Positions 26,191-34,428 are shown, numbered from the stretch's first letter. The stretch is 64,000 bases of DNA from Massilia aurea (GCF_024753205.1 NZ_JANUGZ010000004.1:310001-374000), one strand, 5' to 3'. Translations and numbers: made by a program. Notes: generated by a model not told the origin, from the letters alone.

Positions 26191-27717
26191 TTACATCGTC
26201 GGGCGGATCATGATGGCGGCGACGCCGGCGCCGTACAGGCCGAACAGCAGCAGCACCGACGCAGCGAGGGCGAGCAGGCGGCGCTTGCGCAGCACCGTCT
26301 GTTCGGCGGTCCAGTTCATGCTGACCGAGCCCAGGATCGGCAGCCCCGTGACTTCACGCAGGGCGGCCTGGCTGAGGAAGGTCGGCCGCAGTTGGCTCAG
26401 CAGGAACGCACCGGCCAGGCCCGCAGCGAGGGCGGCCACGAAGACCAGCGAGAACAGCTGCATGCGGTTCGGGCCGCTTGGCGTGGCAGGCGCGGTTGGT
26501 GGATCGATGACGCGGAAGGTCAGCATGTCGGTGGCCGAGGACAGGTCGCCCGACAGCTTGGCCGACTCGCGGCTCGCCACCAGCTTCTGGTAGTTTTCGC
26601 GATTGACTTCGTAGTCGCGGTTCAGGCGCGCCAGTTGGGCTTCGATTTCAGGCACTTGCTCGCCCTGGCCACGCAGGCGACCGACGCGGCCGCTGTATTC
26701 GGCTACCCGCGCCTGCAGCGAGGCGACGCGTGCTTCGGCATCGGACAGTTGCACGGTCAGCTGCTGCAGCATCGGGCTGTAGCTGGCGCCAGGGTCCATG
26801 CTTGGCTTGGTGTTCTTGGCTGCATCGGCGCGGCGCTCGCGCAGTTGCTCGAGCAGGCGGCGATTGGCGACGATGTCCGGATGCTGTTCGGTGTACTGGG
26901 TGCGCAGCGTATCGAGCGTCTTGTTGACGTTGGCGATGCGTTCATCCAGCTCGGGATCGACGAAGATCGGCGCCGGGCGCTTGCCACTGCCGCCGCCCGA
27001 AATCTGGCGCCGGATCGCATTGCGTGCCTGCTCGGCCTCGGCCAGCTCCAGACGGGCCTGGCTCAGGCCTTCGTTGGTGGCGACCATGCGCGTGCCATAG
27101 TCGGCGCCTTCGCTTGGCAACATGCCGATGTGACGGATCTTGAATTCCTTCAGACTGTTCTCGGCAGCAGCCAGACGCTCTTCGTAGCTGCGGATCTGGT
27201 CGTCGATGAACTGTACTGCTTTTTCGGAATCCTGCTTCTTGTTGCCGAAGCTGCCTTCGACGAAGATGGTCAGGAAGGCCTGGACCACGTCCTTGCCTTC
27301 CCGGGCGCTGGTGCCGGTGTAGCTGATGGTATAGATGTCATCGCGCTCGGTACCGGCGATCTTGATGTTGGCCATCATGTCGTCGACCAGCTTGTTCATT
27401 TGCTTGGCGTCCGTGGCCTTGACATCGAGGTCGACCTCGCGCACCACGCGCTCGACGTTCGGGCGGCTGATCAGCGTGCGGCGCATGAACAGGACCTGCT
27501 GCTCCAGGTTCGGCAGCATGGTCATGCCCGACAGCAGTGGCTTGAGGATGCTCTGCGTGTCGACGTACACGCGCGCCGACGCCTCATACTGATTCGGCAG
27601 TTTGTAGACGACCAGCCAGCCGGCCAGTGCCACCACCCAGGCAATGATGACCGCGTGCCAGCGGTACTTGCCAATGGCTTTGAGGAGGTTAAGAATCTGG
27701 GAAGTAATTTCAGCCAT
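26191..27717 (-). CDS. XrtA system polysaccharide chain-length determinant (Wzz-like)
   Basis: A 508-residue inner-membrane polysaccharide co-polymerase (TIGR03007-type). The first membrane helix lies at about 20-38. A long coiled-coil periplasmic part follows (about 130-400), with repeated heptads such as SLKEFKIRHIGMLPSEG and LARLNRDYEVNRENY. The second helix is near 430-450 (FSLVFVAALAAGLAGAF). A third hydrophobic stretch ends the protein (LLALAASVLLLFGLYGAG). It sets polymer length together with the autokinase encoded next. ATG 27717 is used; an open extension of 52 residues upstream is not protein-like. It heads the ten-gene operon that ends with the amidotransferase. Confidence 0.94.
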   Translation of the reverse strand: MAEITSQILNLLKAIGKYRWHAVIIAWVVALAGWLVVYKLPNQYEASARVYVDTQSILKPLLSGMTMLPNLEQQVLFMRRTLISRPNVERVVREVDLDVKATDAKQMNKLVDDMMANIKIAGTERDDIYTISYTGTSAREGKDVVQAFLTIFVEGSFGNKKQDSEKAVQFIDDQIRSYEERLAAAENSLKEFKIRHIGMLPSEGADYGTRMVATNEGLSQARLELAEAEQARNAIRRQISGGGSGKRPAPIFVDPELDERIANVNKTLDTLRTQYTEQHPDIVANRRLLEQLRERRADAAKNTKPSMDPGASYSPMLQQLTVQLSDAEARVASLQARVAEYSGRVGRLRGQGEQVPEIEAQLARLNRDYEVNRENYQKLVASRESAKLSGDLSSATDMLTFRVIDPPTAPATPSGPNRMQLFSLVFVAALAAGLAGAFLLSQLRPTFLSQAALREVTGLPILGSVSMNWTAEQTVLRKRRLLALAASVLLLFGLYGAGVAAIMIRPTM

Positions 27718-28111
27718 CGTATCAGTCTCGCCGGTCAGGTCCCGGTCTGCAAAAACCAGGCTCACAAATAAACAAAGTGCATGATCGCTTGTACCCTGAG
27801 CAATTGCAATTGCAGGTTGGAAAATCCAGCGATTCTGGGTAAACGATACCGTCTGTTTGCAACAGTAGCGCAAACAGCCAAAGAAAAATCTTAAGTGAAT
27901 TTCATTACAGGATGCTTAATTGTTGCATTATCGCAAACATTTAAGGAATCCGCTTGTTGTATTTTCTGGAATCATTGCGCTACGGCAGAGAGCGTGGCAG
28001 AGGTCACAAAAATGTTGCTGAAATTCAAAGGTCCTTATTGTAATGGCTAAAAAGCGAAAGGGGCCGTACGATTGCTTCTATCGTGCAACTACAACCAATG
28101 AGATCGTTTTG
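27718..28111. promoter_or_regulatory. Divergent control region of the exosortase operon and protease gene
   Basis: This 394-base AT-rich gap has no convincing gene. It contains the palindrome CAATTGCAATTG (27801-27812) and the inverted repeat CTGTTTGC-N9-GCAAACAG (27853-27877). It also contains the element AATTGTTGCA (27918-27927), followed by a second GCAAACA half-site at 27933-27939. AATTGTTGCA occurs again in the same orientation upstream of prsT. These look like regulator sites for the large minus-strand operon. I found no sigma-54 promoter and no well-spaced sigma-70 promoter on either strand. Confidence 0.5.
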
Positions 28112-28894
28112 ATGATGCGTAGAGTGTTTGTAAAGAAGCTTGCTGCCGTGACTCTGGCAGCGCTGGCGGGGAGTGGCATGGCGATGGCACGGGCGGTGGC
28201 GGCCACGTTGCCGCAGACGGTGGCTGCGGTCAAGCCGTCGATTGTCGGTATTGGCACCCAGATGCAGACGCGCAGCCCCGCCATCGTGTTCAGCGGTACC
28301 GGCTTCGTCGTCGGCGACGGCCTGAGTGTGATCACGAATGCGCACGTGGTGCCCAACGAGCTCGACGGCGCCAAGCTGGAAAAACTGGGGATCGTGGTGC
28401 CTGAGGGCGCCGGCGTGCGTTTCCGGGCAGCGCAACTCGTCGGGCTCGACCGCCAGCATGATCTGGCCCATTTGCGTATCGAGGGGACACCACTGCCGGC
28501 GTTGCGTCTTGGCAACGCAAGTATGGCAGCCGAAGGGCAGGCACTGGCGTTCACCGGTTTTCCGCTCGGGATGGTGCTGGGCCTGTATCCGGCCACCCAC
28601 CGCGCGTTGCTCGCGGCAATTACACCGGTGATGCAGCCGTCGCTCAACGCGCGCAAGCTCGATGCGCGCGCCGTGGTGCAGTTGCAGCGCTCGCCGTTCA
28701 GCATTTACCAGCTCGATGGCACCGCGTATCCCGGCAACAGCGGCAGCCCGCTCTACGATCCCGAAACCGGGCAGGTGCTGGGTGTAATCAATATGGTGTT
28801 CGTGAAGGGCTTGAAAGAGACCGCCATCACGGCGCCAAGCGGCATTACGTATGCCATTCCGGTACGCCATGTCCAGGAACTGCTGGAGCGCTAG
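28112..28894 (+). CDS. Exported trypsin-like serine protease
   Basis: A 260-residue chymotrypsin-fold (DegP/trypsin_2-like) protease without a PDZ domain. The N-terminus MMRRVFVKKLAAVTLAALAG with GMAMARA is a Sec signal peptide. The catalytic triad is H78 in TNAHVV, D117 in RQHDLAHL and S210 in YPGNSGSPLYD. Segments GTGFVVGDG and GVINMVF are typical of the fold. The start at 28112 was chosen because the signal peptide begins there; the frame is open to 28043. It stands alone between the divergent exosortase operon and the polysaccharide export gene. Processing of secreted or PEP-CTERM proteins is possible but not shown. Confidence 0.85.
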   Translation: MMRRVFVKKLAAVTLAALAGSGMAMARAVAATLPQTVAAVKPSIVGIGTQMQTRSPAIVFSGTGFVVGDGLSVITNAHVVPNELDGAKLEKLGIVVPEGAGVRFRAAQLVGLDRQHDLAHLRIEGTPLPALRLGNASMAAEGQALAFTGFPLGMVLGLYPATHRALLAAITPVMQPSLNARKLDARAVVQLQRSPFSIYQLDGTAYPGNSGSPLYDPETGQVLGVINMVFVKGLKETAITAPSGITYAIPVRHVQELLER

Positions 28895-28967
28895 ACTGTT
28901 GCTGTCATGCGCCTGACACGAGGTCGTGTTGAACTTGCAACAAGAAAGTATTTCAATTGTGCATGGC

Positions 28968-28995
28968 TTGTTCCCGCGGCGGTCTGCGCTACAAT
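28968..28995 (+). promoter_or_regulatory. Candidate sigma-70 promoter for the export lipoprotein gene
   Basis: TTGTTC (28968-28973), a 16-base spacer and TACAAT (28990-28995) form a reasonable promoter about 90 bases ahead of the export lipoprotein gene. A second GC-paired stretch, TGCGCTACAATAGCGCA, surrounds the -10 box as an imperfect inverted repeat. Confidence 0.5.
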
Positions 28996-29087
28996 AGCGC
29001 AGGCCATGATGGCGAAATAACAATTATTGATTCGTACGGTAAACCATGCAGGCAGGTGGGTTACGGTGCGTGCGAGGGATGAACGCG

Positions 29088-29708
29088 ATGATGACGAAAC
29101 TGACGAAACACCTGGTCGCCGCTGGCGCGGCTGCCTGCATGCTGATTCTGGCTGGCTGCGCCACGCCGCTGCCGCCGAGCACCGCCGCCATGGCGCCGAT
29201 CAATCCCGATTACCTGATCGGCCCTGGCGACAGTGTCAATATCATTGTCTGGCGCAATCCGGAAGTGTCGATGACGGTGCCGGTGCGTCCGGACGGCAAG
29301 ATCACGACCCCGCTGGTCGAAGATCTGCCGGCAGCGGGCAAGACCTCGACCCAGCTGGCGCGCGACATCGAAGGTGCACTGGCCAAGTTCATCCAGCAGC
29401 CGGTCGTGACCGTGATCGTGACCAATTTCATTGGCAACTTCACCGACCAGATCCGCGTCATCGGCCAGGCAGCGCGTCCGCAAGCGTTGCCGTATCGCCG
29501 CGAGATGTCGGTGATGGATGTCGTCATTGCCGTTGGTGGCGTGACCGAATTTGCATCGGGTAACAAGGCCAGCATCATTCGCACGGTCGACGGCAAGCAA
29601 GAGAAAGTGCCGGTCCGCCTCGATGACCTGATCAAGGATGGCGATATCTCCGCCAACGTCATGATGCGTCCTGGCGACATCCTGGTCATTCCTGAGAGCT
29701 TCTTCTAA
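29088..29708 (+). CDS. XrtA/PEP-CTERM polysaccharide export lipoprotein (Wza-like)
   Basis: A 206-residue outer-membrane polysaccharide export protein, TIGR03027-type. The lipobox LAGC places the lipidated cysteine at C24. The Poly_export domain starts with YLIGPGDSVNIIVWRNPEVS, followed by VPVRPDGKITTPLV, and the SLBB-like second part has VIAVGGVTEFA and ends MMRPGDILVIPESFF. It would form the periplasm-to-surface channel for the polymer. The ATG at 29088 has GAGGG nine bases upstream; ATGs at 29046 and 29079 in the same frame have poor spacing. It lies outside the large operon, on the other strand, and has its own promoter candidate. Confidence 0.92.
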   Translation: MMTKLTKHLVAAGAAACMLILAGCATPLPPSTAAMAPINPDYLIGPGDSVNIIVWRNPEVSMTVPVRPDGKITTPLVEDLPAAGKTSTQLARDIEGALAKFIQQPVVTVIVTNFIGNFTDQIRVIGQAARPQALPYRREMSVMDVVIAVGGVTEFASGNKASIIRTVDGKQEKVPVRLDDLIKDGDISANVMMRPGDILVIPESFF

Positions 29709-29726
29709 AAAGCGTGTCGATTATTC

Positions 29727-29764
29727 TTACACTGCTGCGGCTAAGCCCGTGCAATGCAGTGTAA
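29727..29764. terminator. Large hairpin downstream of the export gene
   Basis: Perfect 9-base arms TTACACTGC (29727-29735) and GCAGTGTAA (29756-29764) enclose a 20-base loop that holds a smaller GGC/GCC pairing. There is no T-tract directly after it. It could be a processing or attenuation structure, or an operator for the HPr-rel-A cassette, whose promoter candidate begins at 29773. Confidence 0.45.
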
Positions 29765-29772
29765 AATCGTCC

Positions 29773-29801
29773 TTGACAAGCGTCTAAGTAGTTGTTTTAA
29801 G
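29773..29801 (+). promoter_or_regulatory. Candidate sigma-70 promoter of the HPr-rel-A cassette
   Basis: A perfect TTGACA (29773-29778), a 17-base spacer and TTTAAG (29796-29801) lie about 80 bases upstream of the first gene of the cassette. The -10 box is poor but the spacing is right. No other promoter is seen before the four overlapping genes end at 32759. Confidence 0.45.
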
Positions 29802-29880
29802 TAAGAATATTCCTACAGGAATTTTTAGGGCATGAAACTTGCTCTGTTACCTGTGTCGTAATTGAATTCGAGGACTAGCC

Positions 29881-30474
29881 GTGGCTAACGATCAGCAACA
29901 AAGCGGTAACGAGCCGCAACACCTTCCCATCCCTCCGGCGATGCCCCAGCATGGCGCCACGCGCCGGCGGCTGGCCAAAGCCGGCCTGGGCGCGGCGGGT
30001 GTGCTGATGACGCTTGAAAGCCACGCCACCTTGCAGAAAACCGGTTTCGTGTGCGAGTCGGCATCGGCCTTCCATTCGGCAGGCCTGAACAGTAACGTCG
30101 CCACCGAGCAGCGCTGCAATCCGCTGTCGCCGTCGAACTGGTGCCATGTCCAGCGCAGCTGGCCATGCAACAAGGCCAAGCGTTTCGCGGACGTGTTCAA
30201 CTGCCGTGAAAAGCGCTTCGAAAAAACGTACTTCGCATGCACGATGGCCCAGGTCATGACCTCGACCTTCGACTCGCAATATGCCTACATCGGCAAGCAC
30301 CTCTGCACGGCGTACCTGAACGTCATTTCGGGCCGCATCGATTTCCTCGACGTGCCGACGCTGCAGCGCATGTGGAACGAGCTCAAGACCACCGGCTTCT
30401 ACAAGGTCAACGCGAACGTTTCCTGGAATATCCAGCAGGTAAGGAAATATCTTGTCGCTGTCCACGGCGAGTGA
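29881..30474 (+). CDS. Cysteine-rich protein with twin-arginine-like leader, HPr-rel-A cassette
   Basis: I do not recognise this 197-residue protein. Seen in the sequence: residues 27-33 read TRRRLAK and are followed by the hydrophobic run AGLGAAGVLMTL, a good match to a Tat-type leader. The remainder has seven cysteines (58, 79, 88, 96, 108, 120, 142) and a Trp-rich middle (SNWCHVQRSWPC). The start is a GTG preceded by GAGGA. The last 23 bases overlap the next gene, which encodes a PqqD-like peptide chaperone. As first gene of a cassette with a peptide chaperone and an HprK-like kinase, it is a candidate substrate for modification. That is inference from position; no function is known to me. 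Confidence 0.6.
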   Translation: MANDQQQSGNEPQHLPIPPAMPQHGATRRRLAKAGLGAAGVLMTLESHATLQKTGFVCESASAFHSAGLNSNVATEQRCNPLSPSNWCHVQRSWPCNKAKRFADVFNCREKRFEKTYFACTMAQVMTSTFDSQYAYIGKHLCTAYLNVISGRIDFLDVPTLQRMWNELKTTGFYKVNANVSWNIQQVRKYLVAVHGE

Positions 30475-30757
30475 GCATGCCGGGGCCTGGCGTCGTCCGG
30501 GCCCTGCAGTTCTGCATTATCGCCAGTGGCAAGACGAGGTCGTCTTGTTCAACGAAGTATCCGGAGCAACCCACCTGCTGACCCCCGAAGCATTGGTCGT
30601 GCTGCAGCACATGGGCGCCGGGCCCACGCCCGAATCAGCCCTGGCAGCCATACTGCGTGAACGTTTCGAGGTCGACGACGCCACGCTGGCCCATGATGTC
30701 GCCGAGCTGCTCGAACAACTTTCCTGCCTGAATCTGATCGAACCATGCCTCTTGTAG
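30452..30757 (+). CDS. PqqD-family peptide chaperone, HPr-rel-A system
   Basis: A 101-residue PqqD-like protein (TIGR04353-type). Segments VLFNEVSGATHLLTPEALVVL and LLEQLSCLNLIEP are typical of PqqD folds, which bind peptide substrates and hand them to modifying enzymes. The start codon is TTG at 30452. It is supported by AAGGA six bases upstream and by the absence of an ATG or GTG early in the frame. It overlaps the cysteine-rich gene by 23 bases and the kinase gene by 13 bases, so all three are translated together. The natural peptide partner of this family is unknown; the upstream protein is the obvious candidate. Confidence 0.82.
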   Translation: MSLSTASEHAGAWRRPGPAVLHYRQWQDEVVLFNEVSGATHLLTPEALVVLQHMGAGPTPESALAAILRERFEVDDATLAHDVAELLEQLSCLNLIEPCLL

Positions 30758-31662
30758 CCGATCTGGGCCGTGCCGAGCTGGCGCGGCGCCTGGGCGGCCC
30801 GGGTCTGTTGCTGCGCACCGGACCGTTTGTCAGCCGAATCCAATCGAATATCTCCCTCGTCGCCGATGGCATCGGGTTGATGTATCGCGACAACCTGATC
30901 GAGGAACCGGGCGGCTTCGCCGATTTCCAGGTGCGCCTGCGCCAGAGCACCGGCCTGCGCCGCTGGTGGCATCCGCAGGTTCGCTTCGACCATGACGGCC
31001 GCGAGCCGTTCGCGCCGCTGCCGCTGGCGCAGGCCTGGCCGATGTTCGAATGGGTCATGAACTGGTGCGTCTCGAACCGCGCGCACCGCTACCTGATCGT
31101 GCACGCCGCCGTCATCGAGCGCAATGGCTGCGCGATCGTCCTGCCGGCGCCGCCCGGCTCGGGCAAGAGCACGCTGTGCGCCGCCCTGGTTTGCCGCGGC
31201 TGGCGCCTGCTGTCGGACGAATTGACACTGATCCGGCGCAGCGACGGCATGCTCGCGCCGCTGGCGCGCCCGGTTAGTCTCAAGAATGCCTCGATCGACG
31301 TGATCCGCGCGTTTGCGCCGGACGCCTTGCTTGGCCCGTCGGTACCCGGCACCAACAAGGGCACGATCGCGCACATGAAGGCGCCGGCCGGGAGCGTGGC
31401 GCAGGTCGGCAACGTTGCGCGCGCACGCCACATCGTGTTTCCCCGCTACGAGGCAGGCGCCGCGACCACGCTGACGCCCTTGTCCAAGGGGCAATTGTTC
31501 ACCCGGGTGGCAGAGAATGCCTTCAATTATTTCGTGCTCGGTCCTGCCGGGTTCGATTGCCTGGCCGATCTGGTCGAGGGCGCTGATGGCCACGAGTTCT
31601 GCTACAGCCAGCTGGACGAAGCGATCGCGCTGTTCGACCGCCTGGCGGGAGTGCCGGCGTGA
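30745..31662 (+). CDS. HprK-related kinase A
   Basis: A 305-residue P-loop protein of the HprK-related kinase A family (TIGR04352-type). The nucleotide loop APPGSGKST is at 135-143, after the conserved VHAAVIERNGCAIVLP. LLSDELTLI is the Walker B-like metal site and GTIAHMKAP a conserved later piece. True HPr kinase phosphorylates a serine in HPr, but no HPr gene is nearby. In HPr-rel-A systems the phosphoacceptor has not been identified. Overlaps on both sides (13 bases upstream, GTGA with the nucleotidyltransferase) show that it belongs to one translational unit. Confidence 0.88.
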   Translation: MPLVADLGRAELARRLGGPGLLLRTGPFVSRIQSNISLVADGIGLMYRDNLIEEPGGFADFQVRLRQSTGLRRWWHPQVRFDHDGREPFAPLPLAQAWPMFEWVMNWCVSNRAHRYLIVHAAVIERNGCAIVLPAPPGSGKSTLCAALVCRGWRLLSDELTLIRRSDGMLAPLARPVSLKNASIDVIRAFAPDALLGPSVPGTNKGTIAHMKAPAGSVAQVGNVARARHIVFPRYEAGAATTLTPLSKGQLFTRVAENAFNYFVLGPAGFDCLADLVEGADGHEFCYSQLDEAIALFDRLAGVPA

Positions 31663-32759
31663 CGCGGCGCCCGCCATCGCTGCTGGTCGAGGTGCTGTCC
31701 GCGCCAAGTCGGGTCCGGCTACTCGACCTGCCGGGCTGGGAGCGCTTGCTGCGCCAGGCCAACAGCGCCAATGTCGGCGCGATTCTGGTGTTTTTGCTTG
31801 AAGAGCATGACCTGCTCGACGATGTGCCGCCGCAGCCGCGCGAGCACCTGGAAGCGGCGCGCATCGTCGCACTGCGCCATCGGCGCCTGACCGGCTACGA
31901 GGTCGAGCGCATCCGCAGCGATCTGGCCCACCTTGGCTTGCCCCTGATTCTGCTCAAAGGCGCCGCGTATGCGATGGCCGGCTTGCCATCCGGCCGTGGC
32001 CGCCTGTTTTCGGATATCGACATCCTCGTGCCCAAGGACAGCCTGGACGACGTCGAAAGCGCGCTGATGGTGCATGGCTGGGCCAGCACCCATCACGACG
32101 CTTACGACCAACGGTATTACCGCACCTGGATGCACGAGTTGCCGCCGATGGTGCACCTGCGCCGCGGCAACGCCATCGACGTGCATCATGCGATCCTGCC
32201 CGAAACGGCGCCAGTACGGCCCGACCCGGCACTGCTGCGCGCGGCGGCGCGGCCGATTTCCGGCGACCTCGGGGCACTGGACGTGTGTACGTTGTCACCG
32301 CACGACATGTTTCTGCACAGCGCCGTGCACCTGTTCTTCGGCGGCGAATTCGACCAGGGATTACGCGACTTGTTCGACATGCATCGTCTGGCGACGCATT
32401 TTGGCGCTGAGCCGGGTTTCTGGGATGGCCTGGTGACGCGCGCCATCGCGCTCGAGCTTACCCGTCCCATGTTCTATGCGCTGCGCTACGCTACCCGCAC
32501 GTTCGGCACACCGGTCCCGGCATCGGTCATGGCTGCCGCCGCAGCATTCGCACCCACCCGGCCCGTACTGGCGCTGATGGATGCATTGTTCGTACGCGCC
32601 CTGGTGCCGCCGCATCCCGACTGCGCAGCGCGCCTCGACGGCGCAGCCCATTTCGCCCTGTATGTGCGCGGAAATTGGCTCCGCATGCCTTTGGTGTTGC
32701 TTACGCGCCACTTGTTTCACAAGGCTTTCGTATCACCACGTGCCGCAGAGGCCGCTTGA
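31659..32759 (+). CDS. Nucleotidyltransferase family protein (NTP_transf_5)
   Basis: A 366-residue nucleotidyltransferase-fold protein of the type that follows HprK-related kinase A. The substrate loop LKGAAYAM begins at 99 and the catalytic pair is D119/D121 in LFSDIDILVP. DVHHAILPE supplies the third acidic/histidine motif, and the C-terminal half is helical. It starts at GTG 31659, overlapping the kinase stop. Members of this family are associated with peptide-modification and exosortase loci but the nucleotide acceptor is unknown. It ends the four-gene cassette; a separate promoter follows before the FeeM gene. Confidence 0.82.
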   Translation: MTRRPPSLLVEVLSAPSRVRLLDLPGWERLLRQANSANVGAILVFLLEEHDLLDDVPPQPREHLEAARIVALRHRRLTGYEVERIRSDLAHLGLPLILLKGAAYAMAGLPSGRGRLFSDIDILVPKDSLDDVESALMVHGWASTHHDAYDQRYYRTWMHELPPMVHLRRGNAIDVHHAILPETAPVRPDPALLRAAARPISGDLGALDVCTLSPHDMFLHSAVHLFFGGEFDQGLRDLFDMHRLATHFGAEPGFWDGLVTRAIALELTRPMFYALRYATRTFGTPVPASVMAAAAAFAPTRPVLALMDALFVRALVPPHPDCAARLDGAAHFALYVRGNWLRMPLVLLTRHLFHKAFVSPRAAEAA

Positions 32760-32817
32760 CCTGCTACTCTTTGCTGTGAGGGAAGTTGCGTAGTCACTCC
32801 ACTAATTTAAATTCCAT

Positions 32818-32845
32818 TTGTCAATAAAATTGGCATTGAGATAAT
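32818..32845 (+). promoter_or_regulatory. Candidate sigma-70 promoter of the first FeeM gene
   Basis: TTGTCA (32818-32823), a 16-base spacer and GATAAT (32840-32845), each one base from consensus, lie about 70 bases before the first FeeM-type gene. The coding sequence has a clear AGGAGA Shine-Dalgarno. Confidence 0.55.
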
Positions 32846-32911
32846 TGTCGATGTTATGATGACTACATTGTCGTCGCTGCACGACGCGTCGATACCGCCA
32901 GGAGAACGTAC

Positions 32912-33643
32912 ATGATCGAGACATTAGCGCCAGCCATTCCGAGCACCGGGCTTGGTGGCGATGACTCAGCCCAGGATGACAATCCGAGCATCATTGACGT
33001 CACCATCAACGAACGCGTATTCGGGATTCGCGCTGCCGACATCGATACCCAGCGCAATTCCGCAAGCATGCTTATCAGCAAGATGTATGCGTGGCGCGGC
33101 TACAGTGGCAATCACCAGATCGGTAACGATCCCAACCGCATTACACTGACCGCATCGGACCGTGGCCAGGTCTTCGGCACGCTGAGCCTGGGTCTGGATT
33201 CCGATATCGGCCTGTTGGCGGACCAGGTATTCGCCGACTACATCGACACCCAGCGCGGGACCGGCAAGGTCTGCGAAATCATCAAGCTGGCCGTTGATCC
33301 GGCCATCAAGTCGAAGGCCGTACTCGCCTCGCTGTTTCACGTGGCCCTCATCTATGCGCGCGACCTGAATCATTGCAGCCACATCTTCATCGAGGTCAAT
33401 CCGCGTCATCGCCGTTTTTATGAAGCCATGCTCGGCTTCCAGACCGTCTGCGAATCACGGCCTAATCCCCGCGTGCAGGCGCCAGCGGTGCTGCTCAGCG
33501 CAGCCACGGCCTTCGGTACCGAGCAGGTTGCCAAATGGGGCGGCATGCAGGACAAGGCGGTCGGCGAACGCTCGCTGTTTCCATGGTTCTTTTCGCAGCG
33601 CGAAGAAGCCGGCATCATCAATCGCTTGCGAGCACTCGGCTAA
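32912..33643 (+). CDS. FeeM-type N-acyl amino acid synthase-like acyltransferase, copy 1
   Basis: A GNAT-fold protein of 243 residues of the FeeM/exosortase-associated acyltransferase type. FeeM enzymes join long-chain acyl groups from acyl carrier protein to amino acids such as tyrosine. Matching stretches are RNSASMLISKMYAWRGYSG, NDPNRITLTASDRGQVFGTL, ADQVFADYIDTQRGTGKVCE and IFIEVNPRHRRFYEAMLGF. The last contains the RHRRFY motif that is identical in the second copy at 36463. It has an N-terminal 35-residue extension absent from copy 2. The gene has its own promoter and an AGGAGA ribosome site. The product could be a signal or a lipid modifier; the substrate is unknown. Confidence 0.82.
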   Translation: MIETLAPAIPSTGLGGDDSAQDDNPSIIDVTINERVFGIRAADIDTQRNSASMLISKMYAWRGYSGNHQIGNDPNRITLTASDRGQVFGTLSLGLDSDIGLLADQVFADYIDTQRGTGKVCEIIKLAVDPAIKSKAVLASLFHVALIYARDLNHCSHIFIEVNPRHRRFYEAMLGFQTVCESRPNPRVQAPAVLLSAATAFGTEQVAKWGGMQDKAVGERSLFPWFFSQREEAGIINRLRALG

Positions 33644-33654
33644 GCGGGGCTCCC

Positions 33655-33670
33655 GGGGCGAATGCGCCCC
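33655..33670. terminator. Hairpin after the first FeeM gene
   Basis: GGGGCG-AATG-CGCCCC gives a perfect 6-bp GC stem 11 bases after the stop codon, followed by a C/T-rich stretch. It may be a terminator or only an attenuator before the methyltransferase gene. Confidence 0.45.
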
Positions 33671-33755
33671 ATCTTTCCCCTTTGCATTTCTGCTTGCCTG
33701 CCTGGCAGGAACGTCCTATATTCAGCGCTTCTTGTATATCCAGTGAGGATGCGCC

Positions 33756-34421
33756 ATGACGACAGGTAAGACCAGGGACGAAATCGCCGAAGCCTATTCC
33801 TCCGAACCGTGGTGGTACGACCTGCGCGGCTTCTTCATTCTGACCTTTGCCTACAACAGCACGATCGGCACCCAGATGCGGTTCTTCGGGCCGAACTTCG
33901 GTCCCGACCACCTGGAAGTGGCATGCGGTACCGGAACGCTGCTTGAAATGGTGCTGAACTGGCGCCGTCGCCGCAAGCTCCCACAAGTGAAGGTGACTGG
34001 CATCGACTATGCGCCCTCGATGCTGGCCGGCGCCAAGCGCCGCTTTGCCAACAATCCACAAGTTCAGGTACAGCACGCCGATGCGGCCCAGCTGCCGTTC
34101 GCCGACAACCGCTTCGACACGGCCAATATCGCCAACTCAATCCACTGCTTCCCGACGATCGACGGCGCGCTGCGGGATATTCTGCGTGTGCTCAAGCCAG
34201 GGGGGATGATGGCGGCAAATGTTCTGCTGTACCCAACCGGATTTGCACCACTGCGCTGGGCTGCGCAAAAAATCAACGACTGGGGCATCCGCAAGGGCAT
34301 TCTGTACAGCCCGTTCCACGTGGAAGAGCTGCGCGCCAAAATGTTGGAAGCAGGTTACGAGATTTATTCGGAATTTACTTCCGGAAACACATGGAATGTG
34401 GTGGTGCGTAAACCTGTGTAG
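33756..34421 (+). CDS. Class I SAM-dependent methyltransferase (UbiE/Methyltransf_11 type)
   Basis: A 221-residue methyltransferase. The SAM-binding motif I is LEVACGTGTLLEMVL at about 51-65, motif II VTGIDYAPSMLAGAKRRF, and motif III ILRVLKPGGMMAAN. An early hydrophobic segment FFILTFAYNSTIG may bind a lipid-like substrate, as in UbiE-like enzymes. The gene follows the FeeM-type acyltransferase at 112 bases on the same strand, with a hairpin between them, and ends with its own terminator. Methylation of an acylated product would be consistent, but there is no direct evidence. The start ATG at 33756 lies just after GTGAGGATG, a moderate ribosome site. Confidence 0.83.
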   Translation: MTTGKTRDEIAEAYSSEPWWYDLRGFFILTFAYNSTIGTQMRFFGPNFGPDHLEVACGTGTLLEMVLNWRRRRKLPQVKVTGIDYAPSMLAGAKRRFANNPQVQVQHADAAQLPFADNRFDTANIANSIHCFPTIDGALRDILRVLKPGGMMAANVLLYPTGFAPLRWAAQKINDWGIRKGILYSPFHVEELRAKMLEAGYEIYSEFTSGNTWNVVVRKPV

Positions 34422-34428
34422 GCCTACT

